Shown here: piece after piece, positions 1-7,592 of the stretch
How the letters are laid out: every line of letters starts with the position of its first letter
How positions within the stretch are numbered: the first letter of the stretch is position 1
From: Lachnospiraceae bacterium UBA7060
Lineage (GTDB): Bacteria; Bacillota; Clostridia; Lachnospirales; Lachnospiraceae
Assembly: GCA_002493835.1 (NCBI GenBank)
Contig: DLAA01000107.1
Location: forward strand, 1 to 17,021
DNA: 17,021 bases
Direction: 5' to 3'
Position numbers and translations under genes: made by a program
The notes under the pieces: generated by a model
Told to the model about the DNA's origin: nothing
What the model saw: only the letters and a program-made list of their open reading frames with translations
Databases searched by the model: none

Positions 1-1
1 G

Positions 2-3000
2 GGCGAAGAGCCCGGCACAGATACAGGTGATGCCGAACAGCCGACAGAAGGTGTACAGTCGGAGAGTGATACAGAAAGGGAAGAGGCGGTTTCAGGGCAC
101 GAGAAGGATTGTCAGTGGCGCCTTTTGGTAGCGGCCAAAATCGAAGAAGTCGAAAGCGAGAGCAATGGGGCCGAAATCAATGAGGAAGAAAGCGCCGGCA
201 ACATGGAAGAAAGTGAAAGTTTCGACGACAAAGTAGGTGACGGTGAAAACGGCGGTGGGGCAGATCAAAGTGGAAATGTTACAAGCGATGTGGGTAACAG
301 TGAGGTTGGAGGAGCAGCTGACAGCGGAACAGATACAGAAGACGGTGCGGGCCAGGATGCAGGCGAAACAGTATTACCTACGGAACAGGCGAGTGTGGAA
401 GTCCCCGTACAATGGATATGCGCGGATGACTATGAAAATACAGCGTTGACAGAATATATATTTCATCCGGCGTGGGACGAGGCCGCATGGTTTTATGAGG
501 CGGGTGCGGACGGTGTTCCGACGATTACAGTGAGCTATTCCGGGGAAGAAATTGTGGAAGAGGTTTCTACAGAGGAGGAACTCGCGGCGGCGTTTGCCGC
601 GGGTCTTGAGAAGATTGTCCTGAAAGCGGATATCGCTTTGACAAGATCCTTAATACTTCCGGCGTCTGCCGATATCGAATTGGATGGGCAGGGATATTCC
701 CTGCTTCGTGGTATGGAGGAGAACGCACCCTTTCTGGGTACTATGATCAGACTGGATGGTGAGGGCTACACAGAGGAAACGTATGGCACGTTGACGCTTA
801 AGAATATCACTGTGAATGGGGAGACGGCTGCAGACCGCGCAGGTGCGCCCGCGATTTTGAATTGCGGAAGCCTGATTCTGGAAGAGAAAGCCGTTGTCAG
901 GGCTAATGATAATTACGGCACCTATCCATCCGATGAGGGGACGGAAGAAGAACTCATTTTGGATTATGGCGGCGGCATACAGGTACAGAAATACGGCCAG
1001 TTGACGTTGACAGAAAATTCTCTGGTCACAGAAAATTTCGCGGATGAATTTGGAGGAGGCGTCTATCTGGCGGATGGCGCGACGCTTTCCCTCTATGCGG
1101 ACGTAATCAGGGAAAACAGTGTGTCGGAGGATGCGGGGTACGGGGCGGATTTGTATGCTGCGGCTGGAAGCACGATCTATTACGATTCTTCTGTGGATAT
1201 GGAGCGGGACGGGTTTTATCTCTGCGAAGGAGCGATACTGATTTGTATGCAGGGGCAGGATGCGGACAGCGCGCCGAATAGGTCAGACCGGAATGATCCG
1301 AATGTGGAGATTTATATAAGCGCGTCTGAGGGGAGCGGTTATAACGACCAATTTCTGGAAAAGCTGAAAATCAAGCTGGAGGGTGAGCCGTATAATTATA
1401 CAGTGATACCGAAAAGCGTGCAGGTAGATACAACGGATCTGCGGGACTGGTATGTGTACGACCATTATGATACGGATGCCTGGCAGCAGGATGGGACGAT
1501 TGAAGGAAGTACAGCGGAAGACAAATGGAAGAAGATACATGGCGGTAATCCAAGGAGAGATTACTATCCATGTACGACAAGCTACTATTGTACTCCTACT
1601 GTCGGAGATCCGGTGTATACCATTCCTGACTGGCTGGATAATAGTGTATATAAAATCAGTAGTGCATATCGACTGGCGAAGTTTAAGGAACATATTGATA
1701 ATCAGGGTACGAACATGACATTTGTGGGATATGACCATCCAGCGTACATAGATTTTATGTTTTACCAGCCGCAGCTGGCGGATGAAAAGGTGGTGGACTT
1801 TGATATCGATTCCTCGCGGGTAATTTCCCATGCGCTGTCGGGGGCGGGGTTCTTGATGAATGCCGGTGTGGAAGCGGGAAAGCTGTATGGCTATCTGGTT
1901 TATTATCACTATGGGCGTGGTCAAACGAGCATGGGTGATACGCCTACTTATCGGTATGTCTGTAAGTTAAACGGCGTTGATGTAACGCAGTTTCATAATG
2001 GCACGATAGATCTGAAAAGTTATTTTGGATTGTGGACAACGGAAGCAATAACCGAGGAAAAGAAAGAATCATTAAAGAACGACTATAATATAGAAGTAAT
2101 AGACGGCACGCCTGTTTCTTCTGAAAACTGGAATAGTCAGATGAGCATTCGGATACAGGCGTCGGACGAAGAGATCCAAATCCGGCAGCAGCCTAAGGAT
2201 GCAGAAACAGATATTGGAGAAACGGAGCCTAAGAGTGTGCCTGTGGAAAATTTAGGCCGCAGTGGCTTCGGGCCTCTGGTGGCGTATACGGCAGAGGGGC
2301 ATACTTGTGATCTGGCCAGCTGCTTTATTTATTCTAATGTCAGCATGCGCTATACGAGAGTGACGCAGGGAGGCGATGATCTGCTCCGGCCGCTGGAGAG
2401 GGCTGACTACACACAGGAAAGGACACAGAAGTATTTCCTGAATCTTTTCGGCACCGATGCCGATAAGGGGTATAATACGACAGGTGTTGAAGCGGAGCTG
2501 TATCAGAGGTATCTAAAATTGATGCAGGTGGAAGGCATCGCTCTGATTACGGACAGGAAGACGCCGTTTGAGGAATACCTTGGGGAAAGCGGGGCGGCCG
2601 GCTCTAATCTCTGCGAGATCAGCGAAGGGCCGCCGGCGGCCCCGCTGACGGTGGATGAACTTGCAGAGAAGATTGCGGACTATATAGGAAAACAGACGAC
2701 CACATATATCCAGGACAAAGTATCACCGGACGGCGACGGCGAGGACACGCTGAAAGAGGCGGCGCCGAACCAGGCGGTAGGAAATATCTGGATTGAATCT
2801 GCAGCGAACGGTGTACAGCTCAGGGAACTGTGGGGTGATGATATTACCGGGGATGGGTACGAGATCCGGATCAGGGATGAAATAGCCGATTATTTGGGAG
2901 ACAAGAAAGATTATACAGTAACATATGAAGTGTTGAAGCCAAATGGGAGCAAAGCTCTTGACAGCAGCGCTCCTTCCTTCAAAGTGGGGACGGACGTGTC

Positions 3001-4735
3001 GGAATGGCCTACAGGACGGTATACGGTGAGGCAGACAATCACAGGCTCTTATGGGGAATCCACCGTACACGGATATGCTTATTTTGATTTGCGCAGATCG
3101 GTAGCCCATGAACATAACTGGGCTGAAGAGATAGTGGAGCCTGATTGTACCACAGACGGGCGTAAGATCAGGACATGTGCTATATGCGGCAGGACGGAGA
3201 CGGAAATTATTCCTGCAAAGGGCCACCAATATAAAGAGGACGAGTGGGGGATGGATGATACCGTGCATTGGCATGAGTGCGAAGTCTGCCATGTCAAGTT
3301 TGATGATGCTGTTCACAGCTGGGGTGATATTGCCGTAGAGAAAGAGGCGGACTGTACCACGGCAGGAAGCGGGGTCAAAACGTGCACTGTATGTGGGAAG
3401 ACGGAGATGGAAACCATTCCCGCAAAAGGGCATCAATATAAAGAGGACGAGTGGGGGATGGATGATACCGTACATTGGCATGAGTGCGAAGTCTGCCATG
3501 TAAAGCTTGATTCCGCTGTCCATACATGGAGTGAATACACGATAGAGCAGGAAGCCGGCTGTACCACGGAAGGGCGAAAGACGAGAACCTGCGCAGTATG
3601 CGGCATTATCGAGGAGGAAATCCTTCCCGCAAAGGGACACAGCCCCAAAGAGGAATGGAGCGTAAATCTGCTCGAACACTGGCATGAGTGCAGAATCTGT
3701 GAGGCGAAGCTTGATGCTTCCTTCCATCGGTTTGGGGCGTGGATCACGGATGAAGAGGCGACGGAAGACAAAGACGGATCCAAACACCGCGCCTGCACTG
3801 ACTGTGGCTATAAGGAATTTGATTCCATTGTACGCGGAAAGATAACCAAACGGGAAGACTGCGGTGAGGGTGCACCCCAGACTGTGATTGCCACAGCATT
3901 GCCTGCATTGGCGTTGGCGACACTGGCGGAGGAGGATGTACACGCAGTAGGAAACGGGACGGATATCGAGATTGTCCTTAATGTGGAGAATGCTGACACT
4001 ACGGTCAGCGCCGCAGATAAGGAAGCTGTCGCTTCCGCGATAAAATCCTACAAGGTTGCGCAGTATTTTGATATGACTCTCTATAAGGAAATGAAAGAAG
4101 GCAGATCTCAGATCGCCGAGACAGGCGATGAGATAAGGCTGACGATAGAGATTCCCGGAAAATTCAGGAATATCAACAGAAAGTATGCGGTTGTAAGGGT
4201 GCATGACGGGGCGGCAGTTATGCTGCTGGATCTGGATTCGGAGGATGATACGGTCACCATAGAGACAGACCGTTTTTCCACCTATGCATTTGTGTATGTG
4301 GATCCAAAGAAAGAAAGCGAGAGTGGCAGCGGGCCTGAACGCATAGAGGAGGGACCCGATCCGGGGCAGGCGGAAACCTCTGTCGAGATCCATTACCTGG
4401 CTCCGAAAAAATCGGTTATTGAAAGTACGGAGGAGGCGGTTTCAGAAAGTCAGAAAGACTCTGAACCGAAGACTGGACAGACGACTCACTTTGAACTGTA
4501 CGCGACGATCGCATTTATTCAAGGGGCGTCTTATCTGTTCTTCCTGTTTGGAGACAGCCATGGGATGACGGAGGAGACAAAAGCGGAACTGGTTTCGCGC
4601 ATGATCAGATGGGCCAAGAAGGGCGGAAAAATCCGCCGTCTGCTTGCGATTGCAGCAATTTTTGTGCTTCTGGTATATTATCACAGCATTGGCAAACAAG
4701 TAAGGGTGCGATGGCAGCAGGTCTGCGGCGGATAA
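2..4735 (+). CDS. Large sortase-anchored surface protein, 5'-truncated by window edge
   Basis: The reading frame is open from base 2, so the true start and the signal peptide lie outside the window; 1577 residues are visible. The order is an acidic Glu/Asp/Gly/Ser-rich linker (about residues 1-135); a beta-helix-like region (nt about 780-1200) with turns such as GTLTLKNITVNG and FGGGVYLADGATLSL; a long unrecognised middle part; an Ig-like segment (nt about 2910-3090); CxxC/His repeats (nt 3113-3825); a beta-rich domain (nt about 3940-4300); and a sorting region. That region has PKTGQ (PKTG at nt 4466-4477), a hydrophobic helix (FELYATIAFIQGASYLFF), then a second basic stretch and helix (RRLLAIAAIFVLLVYYH). 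Class B sortases of clostridia accept PxTG-type motifs, and a class B sortase gene follows 62 bp downstream, so it probably anchors this protein to peptidoglycan. The ligand is unknown; adhesion or substrate binding is a guess. The two-helix tail is unusual for a sorting signal. Confidence 0.85.
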   Translation, partial: GEEPGTDTGDAEQPTEGVQSESDTEREEAVSGHEKDCQWRLLVAAKIEEVESESNGAEINEEESAGNMEESESFDDKVGDGENGGGADQSGNVTSDVGNSEVGGAADSGTDTEDGAGQDAGETVLPTEQASVEVPVQWICADDYENTALTEYIFHPAWDEAAWFYEAGADGVPTITVSYSGEEIVEEVSTEEELAAAFAAGLEKIVLKADIALTRSLILPASADIELDGQGYSLLRGMEENAPFLGTMIRLDGEGYTEETYGTLTLKNITVNGETAADRAGAPAILNCGSLILEEKAVVRANDNYGTYPSDEGTEEELILDYGGGIQVQKYGQLTLTENSLVTENFADEFGGGVYLADGATLSLYADVIRENSVSEDAGYGADLYAAAGSTIYYDSSVDMERDGFYLCEGAILICMQGQDADSAPNRSDRNDPNVEIYISASEGSGYNDQFLEKLKIKLEGEPYNYTVIPKSVQVDTTDLRDWYVYDHYDTDAWQQDGTIEGSTAEDKWKKIHGGNPRRDYYPCTTSYYCTPTVGDPVYTIPDWLDNSVYKISSAYRLAKFKEHIDNQGTNMTFVGYDHPAYIDFMFYQPQLADEKVVDFDIDSSRVISHALSGAGFLMNAGVEAGKLYGYLVYYHYGRGQTSMGDTPTYRYVCKLNGVDVTQFHNGTIDLKSYFGLWTTEAITEEKKESLKNDYNIEVIDGTPVSSENWNSQMSIRIQASDEEIQIRQQPKDAETDIGETEPKSVPVENLGRSGFGPLVAYTAEGHTCDLASCFIYSNVSMRYTRVTQGGDDLLRPLERADYTQERTQKYFLNLFGTDADKGYNTTGVEAELYQRYLKLMQVEGIALITDRKTPFEEYLGESGAAGSNLCEISEGPPAAPLTVDELAEKIADYIGKQTTTYIQDKVSPDGDGEDTLKEAAPNQAVGNIWIESAANGVQLRELWGDDITGDGYEIRIRDEIADYLGDKKDYTVTYEVLKPNGSKALDSSAPSFKVGTDVSEWPTGRYTVRQTITGSYGESTVHGYAYFDLRRSVAHEHNWAEEIVEPDCTTDGRKIRTCAICGRTETEIIPAKGHQYKEDEWGMDDTVHWHECEVCHVKFDDAVHSWGDIAVEKEADCTTAGSGVKTCTVCGKTEMETIPAKGHQYKEDEWGMDDTVHWHECEVCHVKLDSAVHTWSEYTIEQEAGCTTEGRKTRTCAVCGIIEEEILPAKGHSPKEEWSVNLLEHWHECRICEAKLDASFHRFGAWITDEEATEDKDGSKHRACTDCGYKEFDSIVRGKITKREDCGEGAPQTVIATALPALALATLAEEDVHAVGNGTDIEIVLNVENADTTVSAADKEAVASAIKSYKVAQYFDMTLYKEMKEGRSQIAETGDEIRLTIEIPGKFRNINRKYAVVRVHDGAAVMLLDLDSEDDTVTIETDRFSTYAFVYVDPKKESESGSGPERIEEGPDPGQAETSVEIHYLAPKKSVIESTEEAVSESQKDSEPKTGQTTHFELYATIAFIQGASYLFFLFGDSHGMTEETKAELVSRMIRWAKKGGKIRRLLAIAAIFVLLVYYHSIGKQVRVRWQQVCGG
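3113..3825 (+). repeat. CxxC/His repeat block inside the surface protein gene
   Basis: Three units and a partial fourth, starting at His codons 3113, 3314, 3521 and 3725. The Gly-His landmarks at 3221, 3428 and 3635 are exactly 207 bp (69 codons) apart. Each unit carries H-x-W, a Cys, RTCAICG-like CxxC, an (I/L)PAKGH motif, then HWHECxxC. Seven CxxC pairs are present (CAIC, CEVC, CTVC, CEVC, CAVC, CRIC, CTDC). The pattern suggests small metal-binding or disulphide-stabilised modules forming a stalk. Similar Cys/His modules are common in surface proteins of gut Firmicutes. Units 1 and 2 are almost identical at DNA level over 3227-3295 and 3434-3502 (two synonymous differences in 69 nt), indicating recent duplication or gene conversion. 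Confidence 0.9.
4565..4699 (+). repeat. Duplicated membrane-segment sequence, copy A (substrate C-terminus)
   Basis: These 45 codons of the surface protein gene align without gaps to the first 45 codons of the sortase gene; 26 of 45 residues are identical by eye. Both copies begin with Met-Thr and share WAK(K/R)GGK, RRLLAIAA and YYHxIG. The DNA is identical over 24 nt (4634-4657 against 4867-4890). In this copy the segment forms the second transmembrane helix and flanks of the sorting tail. Confidence 0.85.
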
Positions 4736-4797
4736 AGAGATGGATGAGTTAAGCAAGAAAAACCAATGAATTTATCAGGAAATCAGGCGGACAGAGA

Positions 4798-4932
4798 ATG
4801 ACCGGAAAGAAAAAGGACGAGATATGTTTGCGCGTGACCGGGTGGGCCAAGCGGGGCGGAAAGCCCCGCCGTCTGCTTGCGATTGCAGCACTTTTTCTGG
4901 TGCTTGCATATTATCACGGCATCGGCAGACAT
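4798..4932 (+). repeat. Duplicated membrane-segment sequence, copy B (sortase N-terminus)
   Basis: This is the second copy of the segment at 4565-4699, forming codons 1-45 of the sortase. It provides an extra first transmembrane helix ahead of the usual class B sortase N-terminal anchor. The aligned start methionine of this copy matches an internal ATG in the surface protein gene, which fits a duplication of one gene end onto the other. It could also reflect descent of both from a separate small membrane-protein gene. Confidence 0.85.
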
Positions 4933-5790
4933 CTTGCGAAAAAAGAAAGAAAAACTACCGGATATATAAGAAGGCACCGGCTCATAAGGGCGGTGCTTCT
5001 TATCTCTATGATCTTGAGTCTGAGTCTGCTCGTACGGGAGTATTATCTCTCGGTCAGACACGCGAAAGAACAGGAACGTTTAAAAGAGCTTCTTTGGGTA
5101 CAGGAAAATCTGGCGGCCCAAGTCGGTGAGACGCTGGAAGATATCATGCCGCCGGACGATGTTAAGGAAGAACCGGAGATAAAGGTTTCAGACCCTGAAC
5201 TGCCAAAAGAACCTGTTATGCTGGCGCGCTTTGAAAAGCTTTATGAAGAAAATAAGGATTTGACGGCGTGGATATCTATAGAGGGCATGGTAATCGATTA
5301 TCCGGTTATGCAGTGTGAGGATGATGAATATTATCTGCATCATGATTTTTATGGAAAGGAGGATAAGTATGGATGTCTGTATGTAAGGGATCGAGCTGAT
5401 GTCGAAAACGGCGTAAACTTTATTATATATGGGCATAACATGCGGGACGGCTCCATGTTTGGTGATCTGGATCTATACCGGGATGAAAATTTTTGTCGAG
5501 AACATTCTATGATTTCCTTTGACACGCTTTATGAGGAGCGTGTCTATGAGATTATATCGGTGTTCCGCTCTCAAATTTATGATTCGGATGACGAGGTTTT
5601 TAAGTATTATCAGTTCTATGAGGCGGATACGGAGGAAGATTTTGATTTATTTTATGAAAATATAAAAGAATTATCCCTGTATGATACCGGGGTGACGGCA
5701 GAGTTTGGAGATACATTTTTGACGCTTTCCACTTGCGCCTATCATGTGGAGGACGGCCGGTTTGTGGTTGTGGCAAAGAGATGCAGGTAA
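4798..5790 (+). CDS. srtB: Class B sortase with extra N-terminal membrane helix
   Basis: A membrane-bound cysteine transpeptidase that cleaves a sorting motif in a secreted protein and joins it to the cell wall; 330 residues. The catalytic residues expected for class B sortases are visible: His213 in YGHNM, Cys313 in TLSTCAY and Arg321 in GRFVV. Further sortase B hallmarks are the AWI-x(7)-YPVMQ region (about 158-172) and DFYG/YGCLYVR (183-197). Two hydrophobic segments occur at about 26-38 and 62-80; most class B sortases have only one, and the first here belongs to the duplicated segment shared with the upstream surface protein. The ATG at 4798 was chosen because the homology to the upstream copy begins exactly there; the ribosome site is weak (AGGCGG, 4785-4790). 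A start near Met71 would cut the second helix. The likely substrate is the upstream protein with its PKTG motif. No terminator is evident after the stop. Confidence 0.92.
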   Translation: MTGKKKDEICLRVTGWAKRGGKPRRLLAIAALFLVLAYYHGIGRHLAKKERKTTGYIRRHRLIRAVLLISMILSLSLLVREYYLSVRHAKEQERLKELLWVQENLAAQVGETLEDIMPPDDVKEEPEIKVSDPELPKEPVMLARFEKLYEENKDLTAWISIEGMVIDYPVMQCEDDEYYLHHDFYGKEDKYGCLYVRDRADVENGVNFIIYGHNMRDGSMFGDLDLYRDENFCREHSMISFDTLYEERVYEIISVFRSQIYDSDDEVFKYYQFYEADTEEDFDLFYENIKELSLYDTGVTAEFGDTFLTLSTCAYHVEDGRFVVVAKRCR

Positions 5791-5871
5791 TAGTTTCCGG
5801 AAAGCGTGTATGTTTGGGAACCGGCAGCTTTCAAGTATTCATCATAGGGCGTGAACGAAGGAAACCGGACA

Positions 5872-5900
5872 TTGACATTTTTCGTAGGAAATTGTATAAT
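5872..5900 (+). promoter_or_regulatory. Sigma-A type promoter for the signalling cluster
   Basis: TTGACA at 5872-5877 and TATAAT at 5895-5900, both exact consensus, separated by 17 bp. Transcription would start near 5907, giving a leader of about 100 nt before the ATG at 6007. The site lies in the 216-bp gap between the sortase gene and the first HD-GYP gene and marks the start of the signalling unit. Confidence 0.85.
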
Positions 5901-5972
5901 TTAGAAGGTATGGTCGGGTGATGTGCCTGACTACATAAAATTGGCAGGAAAACAGGAAAAAGGAAGGGAGAA

Positions 5973-5995
5973 GATCCGCCGGGTACGGACGGATC
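5973..5995 (+). promoter_or_regulatory. Leader hairpin just upstream of the HD-GYP gene ribosome site
   Basis: GATCCG (5973-5978) pairs with CGGATC (5990-5995), and inside it CCG (5979-5981) pairs with CGG (5986-5988), leaving a four-base loop and one bulged A. The stem ends four bases before the GGAGG at 6000-6004 and might affect translation initiation. No known riboswitch core was recognised. It may be only incidental structure. Confidence 0.3.
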
Positions 5996-6006
5996 GATCG
6001 GAGGAT

Positions 6007-7101
6007 ATGAGCGAAAATGCAACCAGACAGCAGATATTGATTGTGGACGACGAGGAAATAAACAGAACCATACTGAGTCTGATGTTTGATGACGATTTTG
6101 ATATTGTGGAAGCTCCCAACGGAGTGGAAGCGATTGAAGCGATTGAAAAGAATAACGATATCGCGTTGATTCTGCTCGACGTTATTATGCCGGTCATGGA
6201 TGGCTTTGGTGTGCTCGATTATATGAAGGAAAAAGAGCTCCTTGCAAAGATTCCGGTCATCCTGATTACCAGCATGACGCCTCAGGAGAGTGAGGAGAAG
6301 GCTTATGAGTACGGTATTGCGGATGTGATGCACAAGCCCTTTGATTCTGCGATTATTAAAAGACGGGCCAGTAATATTATTGAGCTGTATCAGAACAAGC
6401 AGAATCTTGAGCGGCGCCTGAAGGAGCGGGAAGAGACAATCCGTGAACAGGAGAAGGCAATCCGTGCCAGCAATGAATTTATGATTGATGCTCTTGGCTC
6501 TGTCGTGGAGTTCAGAAGTGTGGAGACTGGTGATCATGTCAAGAGAATCAAATACCTGACCAGAATCCTGCTCAAATATCTTGCAAAATATTTCCCGAAA
6601 TATGATATGACACCGGAGAAGATCGATCAGATCGCGAGAGCTTCTGCGCTCCATGATATTGGTAAGATCGGTATACCGGATTCGATTTTGCTGAAGCCGG
6701 GAAAGCTGACGCCGGAGGAATTTGAGATTATGAAGACTCATACGACTATCGGCTGTGAAATTTTGGAATCCTTTAAGTCTCCCTATACGGACGACTTTTA
6801 TCATTATTGTTATGAGATATGCCGCTATCATCATGAGAGGAATGATGGCGGAGGGTATCCGGATCATTTGGCTGGGGATGAGATCCCGATAAGCGCACAG
6901 ATCGTATCCATCGCGGATGTGTATGAAGCGTTGGTAAGCGAGCGAGTATACAAAAGTGCATATAGCAATGCTGAGGCATATGAAATGATCCTGAATGGAG
7001 AATGCGGACAGTTTTCGGAGGATGTAATCGAGTGCTTTAAGCTCGCAAAAGAAGATTTCTTCAACCTTGTTGAAGTAATCAATATGTTTAATTTTACGTA
7101 A
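6007..7101 (+). CDS. Response regulator with HD-GYP c-di-GMP phosphodiesterase domain (RpfG-like)
   Basis: A cytoplasmic two-component output protein of 364 residues expected to hydrolyse cyclic di-GMP when its receiver is phosphorylated. The receiver (about 8-125) has the acidic pair Asp14/Asp15, phospho-acceptor Asp58 in LLDVIMP, Thr88 and Lys110 in HKPF. A Glu/Arg-rich coiled coil (about 128-153) links it to the HD-GYP domain (about 160-355). All ligands known from structurally characterised trinuclear HD-GYP enzymes can be placed: Glu173 and His177 (ETGDH), His216/Asp217 with Lys220 (HDIGK), His245, His275/His276 (HHERNDGGGYP) and Asp304. I chose ATG 6007 because GGAGG lies directly upstream, although only two bases separate them, and because a start here puts the receiver right at the N-terminus. 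An in-frame GTG at 5923 has no ribosome site and would begin only about 16 nt after the predicted transcript start. First gene after the strong promoter. Confidence 0.9.
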   Translation: MSENATRQQILIVDDEEINRTILSLMFDDDFDIVEAPNGVEAIEAIEKNNDIALILLDVIMPVMDGFGVLDYMKEKELLAKIPVILITSMTPQESEEKAYEYGIADVMHKPFDSAIIKRRASNIIELYQNKQNLERRLKEREETIREQEKAIRASNEFMIDALGSVVEFRSVETGDHVKRIKYLTRILLKYLAKYFPKYDMTPEKIDQIARASALHDIGKIGIPDSILLKPGKLTPEEFEIMKTHTTIGCEILESFKSPYTDDFYHYCYEICRYHHERNDGGGYPDHLAGDEIPISAQIVSIADVYEALVSERVYKSAYSNAEAYEMILNGECGQFSEDVIECFKLAKEDFFNLVEVINMFNFT

Positions 7102-7117
7102 GATAGATCAAACGACG

Positions 7118-7154
7118 GAGACTGTAAAACACAAATATCATGTTTTGCAGTCTC
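7118..7154 (+). terminator. Hairpin, probable weak or partial terminator
   Basis: GAGACTGTAAAACA (7118-7131) pairs with TGTTTTGCAGTCTC (7141-7154): a 14-bp stem with one G-U pair and a nine-base loop. It lies 16 bp after the HD-GYP stop codon. Only three T residues follow directly (7155-7157) before GCG, so termination is likely incomplete. It may lower expression of the downstream genes relative to the first HD-GYP gene, or act as an RNA processing or stability element. Confidence 0.6.
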
Positions 7155-7202
7155 TTTGCGTTACCATAATTTATCAATTTATGAAGGGAAGGGCAGGATA
7201 CT

Positions 7203-7583
7203 ATGGCTATGGATGCAAATTTCAGAAGGAAGTTGGAGGAGAGCGGAGCGGATGTGGAGGCTACGCTTAAGAGGTTCATGGGAAAGGATGAGCTGTATCT
7301 CAAGTTTTTAGCAAAGTTCCCCGCGGATCAGAATTATGCGAATCTGGGGACGAACATGGAGGCAGGAGCTTTCGAGGAGGCATATAAATGTGCCCACGCC
7401 TTAAAAGGAGTGGTGGGAAATCTTGGCCTTACGCCGATTTTTGAAAGAGTTTCCATTCTAGTGGAGGAACTTCGGAATAAGGCGGACGCGGATGTGGATG
7501 CTGCCCGGGCGAATGAGGAGTGGCAGGAAGTCAAAAAGGCGTATGAGCAGTTTATCGATATTATTAATGAAAATATTCCATAG
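7203..7583 (+). CDS. Stand-alone HPt phosphotransfer protein
   Basis: A small cytoplasmic protein of 126 residues that carries phosphate on a histidine between receiver domains. It is alpha-helical by appearance and holds the classic HPt core AHALKGVVGNLG (64-75), with His65 as the phospho-acceptor followed by Lys68-Gly69. Its length fits a single HPt domain with no extra module. The ATG at 7203 follows a purine-rich stretch (GGAAGGGCAGGA, about 7187-7198). Its stop codon overlaps the ribosome site of the following histidine kinase gene, so the two are probably co-translated. Neighbouring receivers (the two HD-GYP regulators, and possibly CheY and CheB) are the likely partners; the specificity cannot be read from sequence. 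Confidence 0.88.
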   Translation: MAMDANFRRKLEESGADVEATLKRFMGKDELYLKFLAKFPADQNYANLGTNMEAGAFEEAYKCAHALKGVVGNLGLTPIFERVSILVEELRNKADADVDAARANEEWQEVKKAYEQFIDIINENIP

Positions 7584-7592
7584 GAGGCTGGT

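Noticed and set aside
2723..4393. 556-codon open frame on the minus strand opposite the surface protein gene
   Set aside because: It mirrors the repeats and codon bias of the plus-strand gene, has no recognisable domain and no plausible ribosome site; the plus-strand protein has clear domains throughout.
5799..5832. Terminator after the sortase gene (GAAAGC/GCTTTC arms)
   Set aside because: A six-bp stem with a loop over 20 bases and no T tract is too weak.
5733..5921. 62-codon plus-strand frame between sortase and the HD-GYP gene
   Set aside because: It overlaps the end of the sortase gene and runs through the consensus promoter, so it would not be coding.
5923..6006. GTG start extending the first HD-GYP protein by 28 residues
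   Set aside because: No ribosome site precedes it, it lies about 16 nt from the predicted transcript start, and the receiver domain starts properly from ATG 6007.
5907..6006. c-di-GMP riboswitch in the leader of the HD-GYP gene
   Set aside because: The leader has a short hairpin but I cannot find the conserved core sequences of the known c-di-GMP-I class, and the leader is short.
7145..7170. Promoter before the HPt gene (TTGCAG and CATAAT)
   Set aside because: The spacing is only 14 bp and the -35-like element lies within the hairpin arm, so support is poor.
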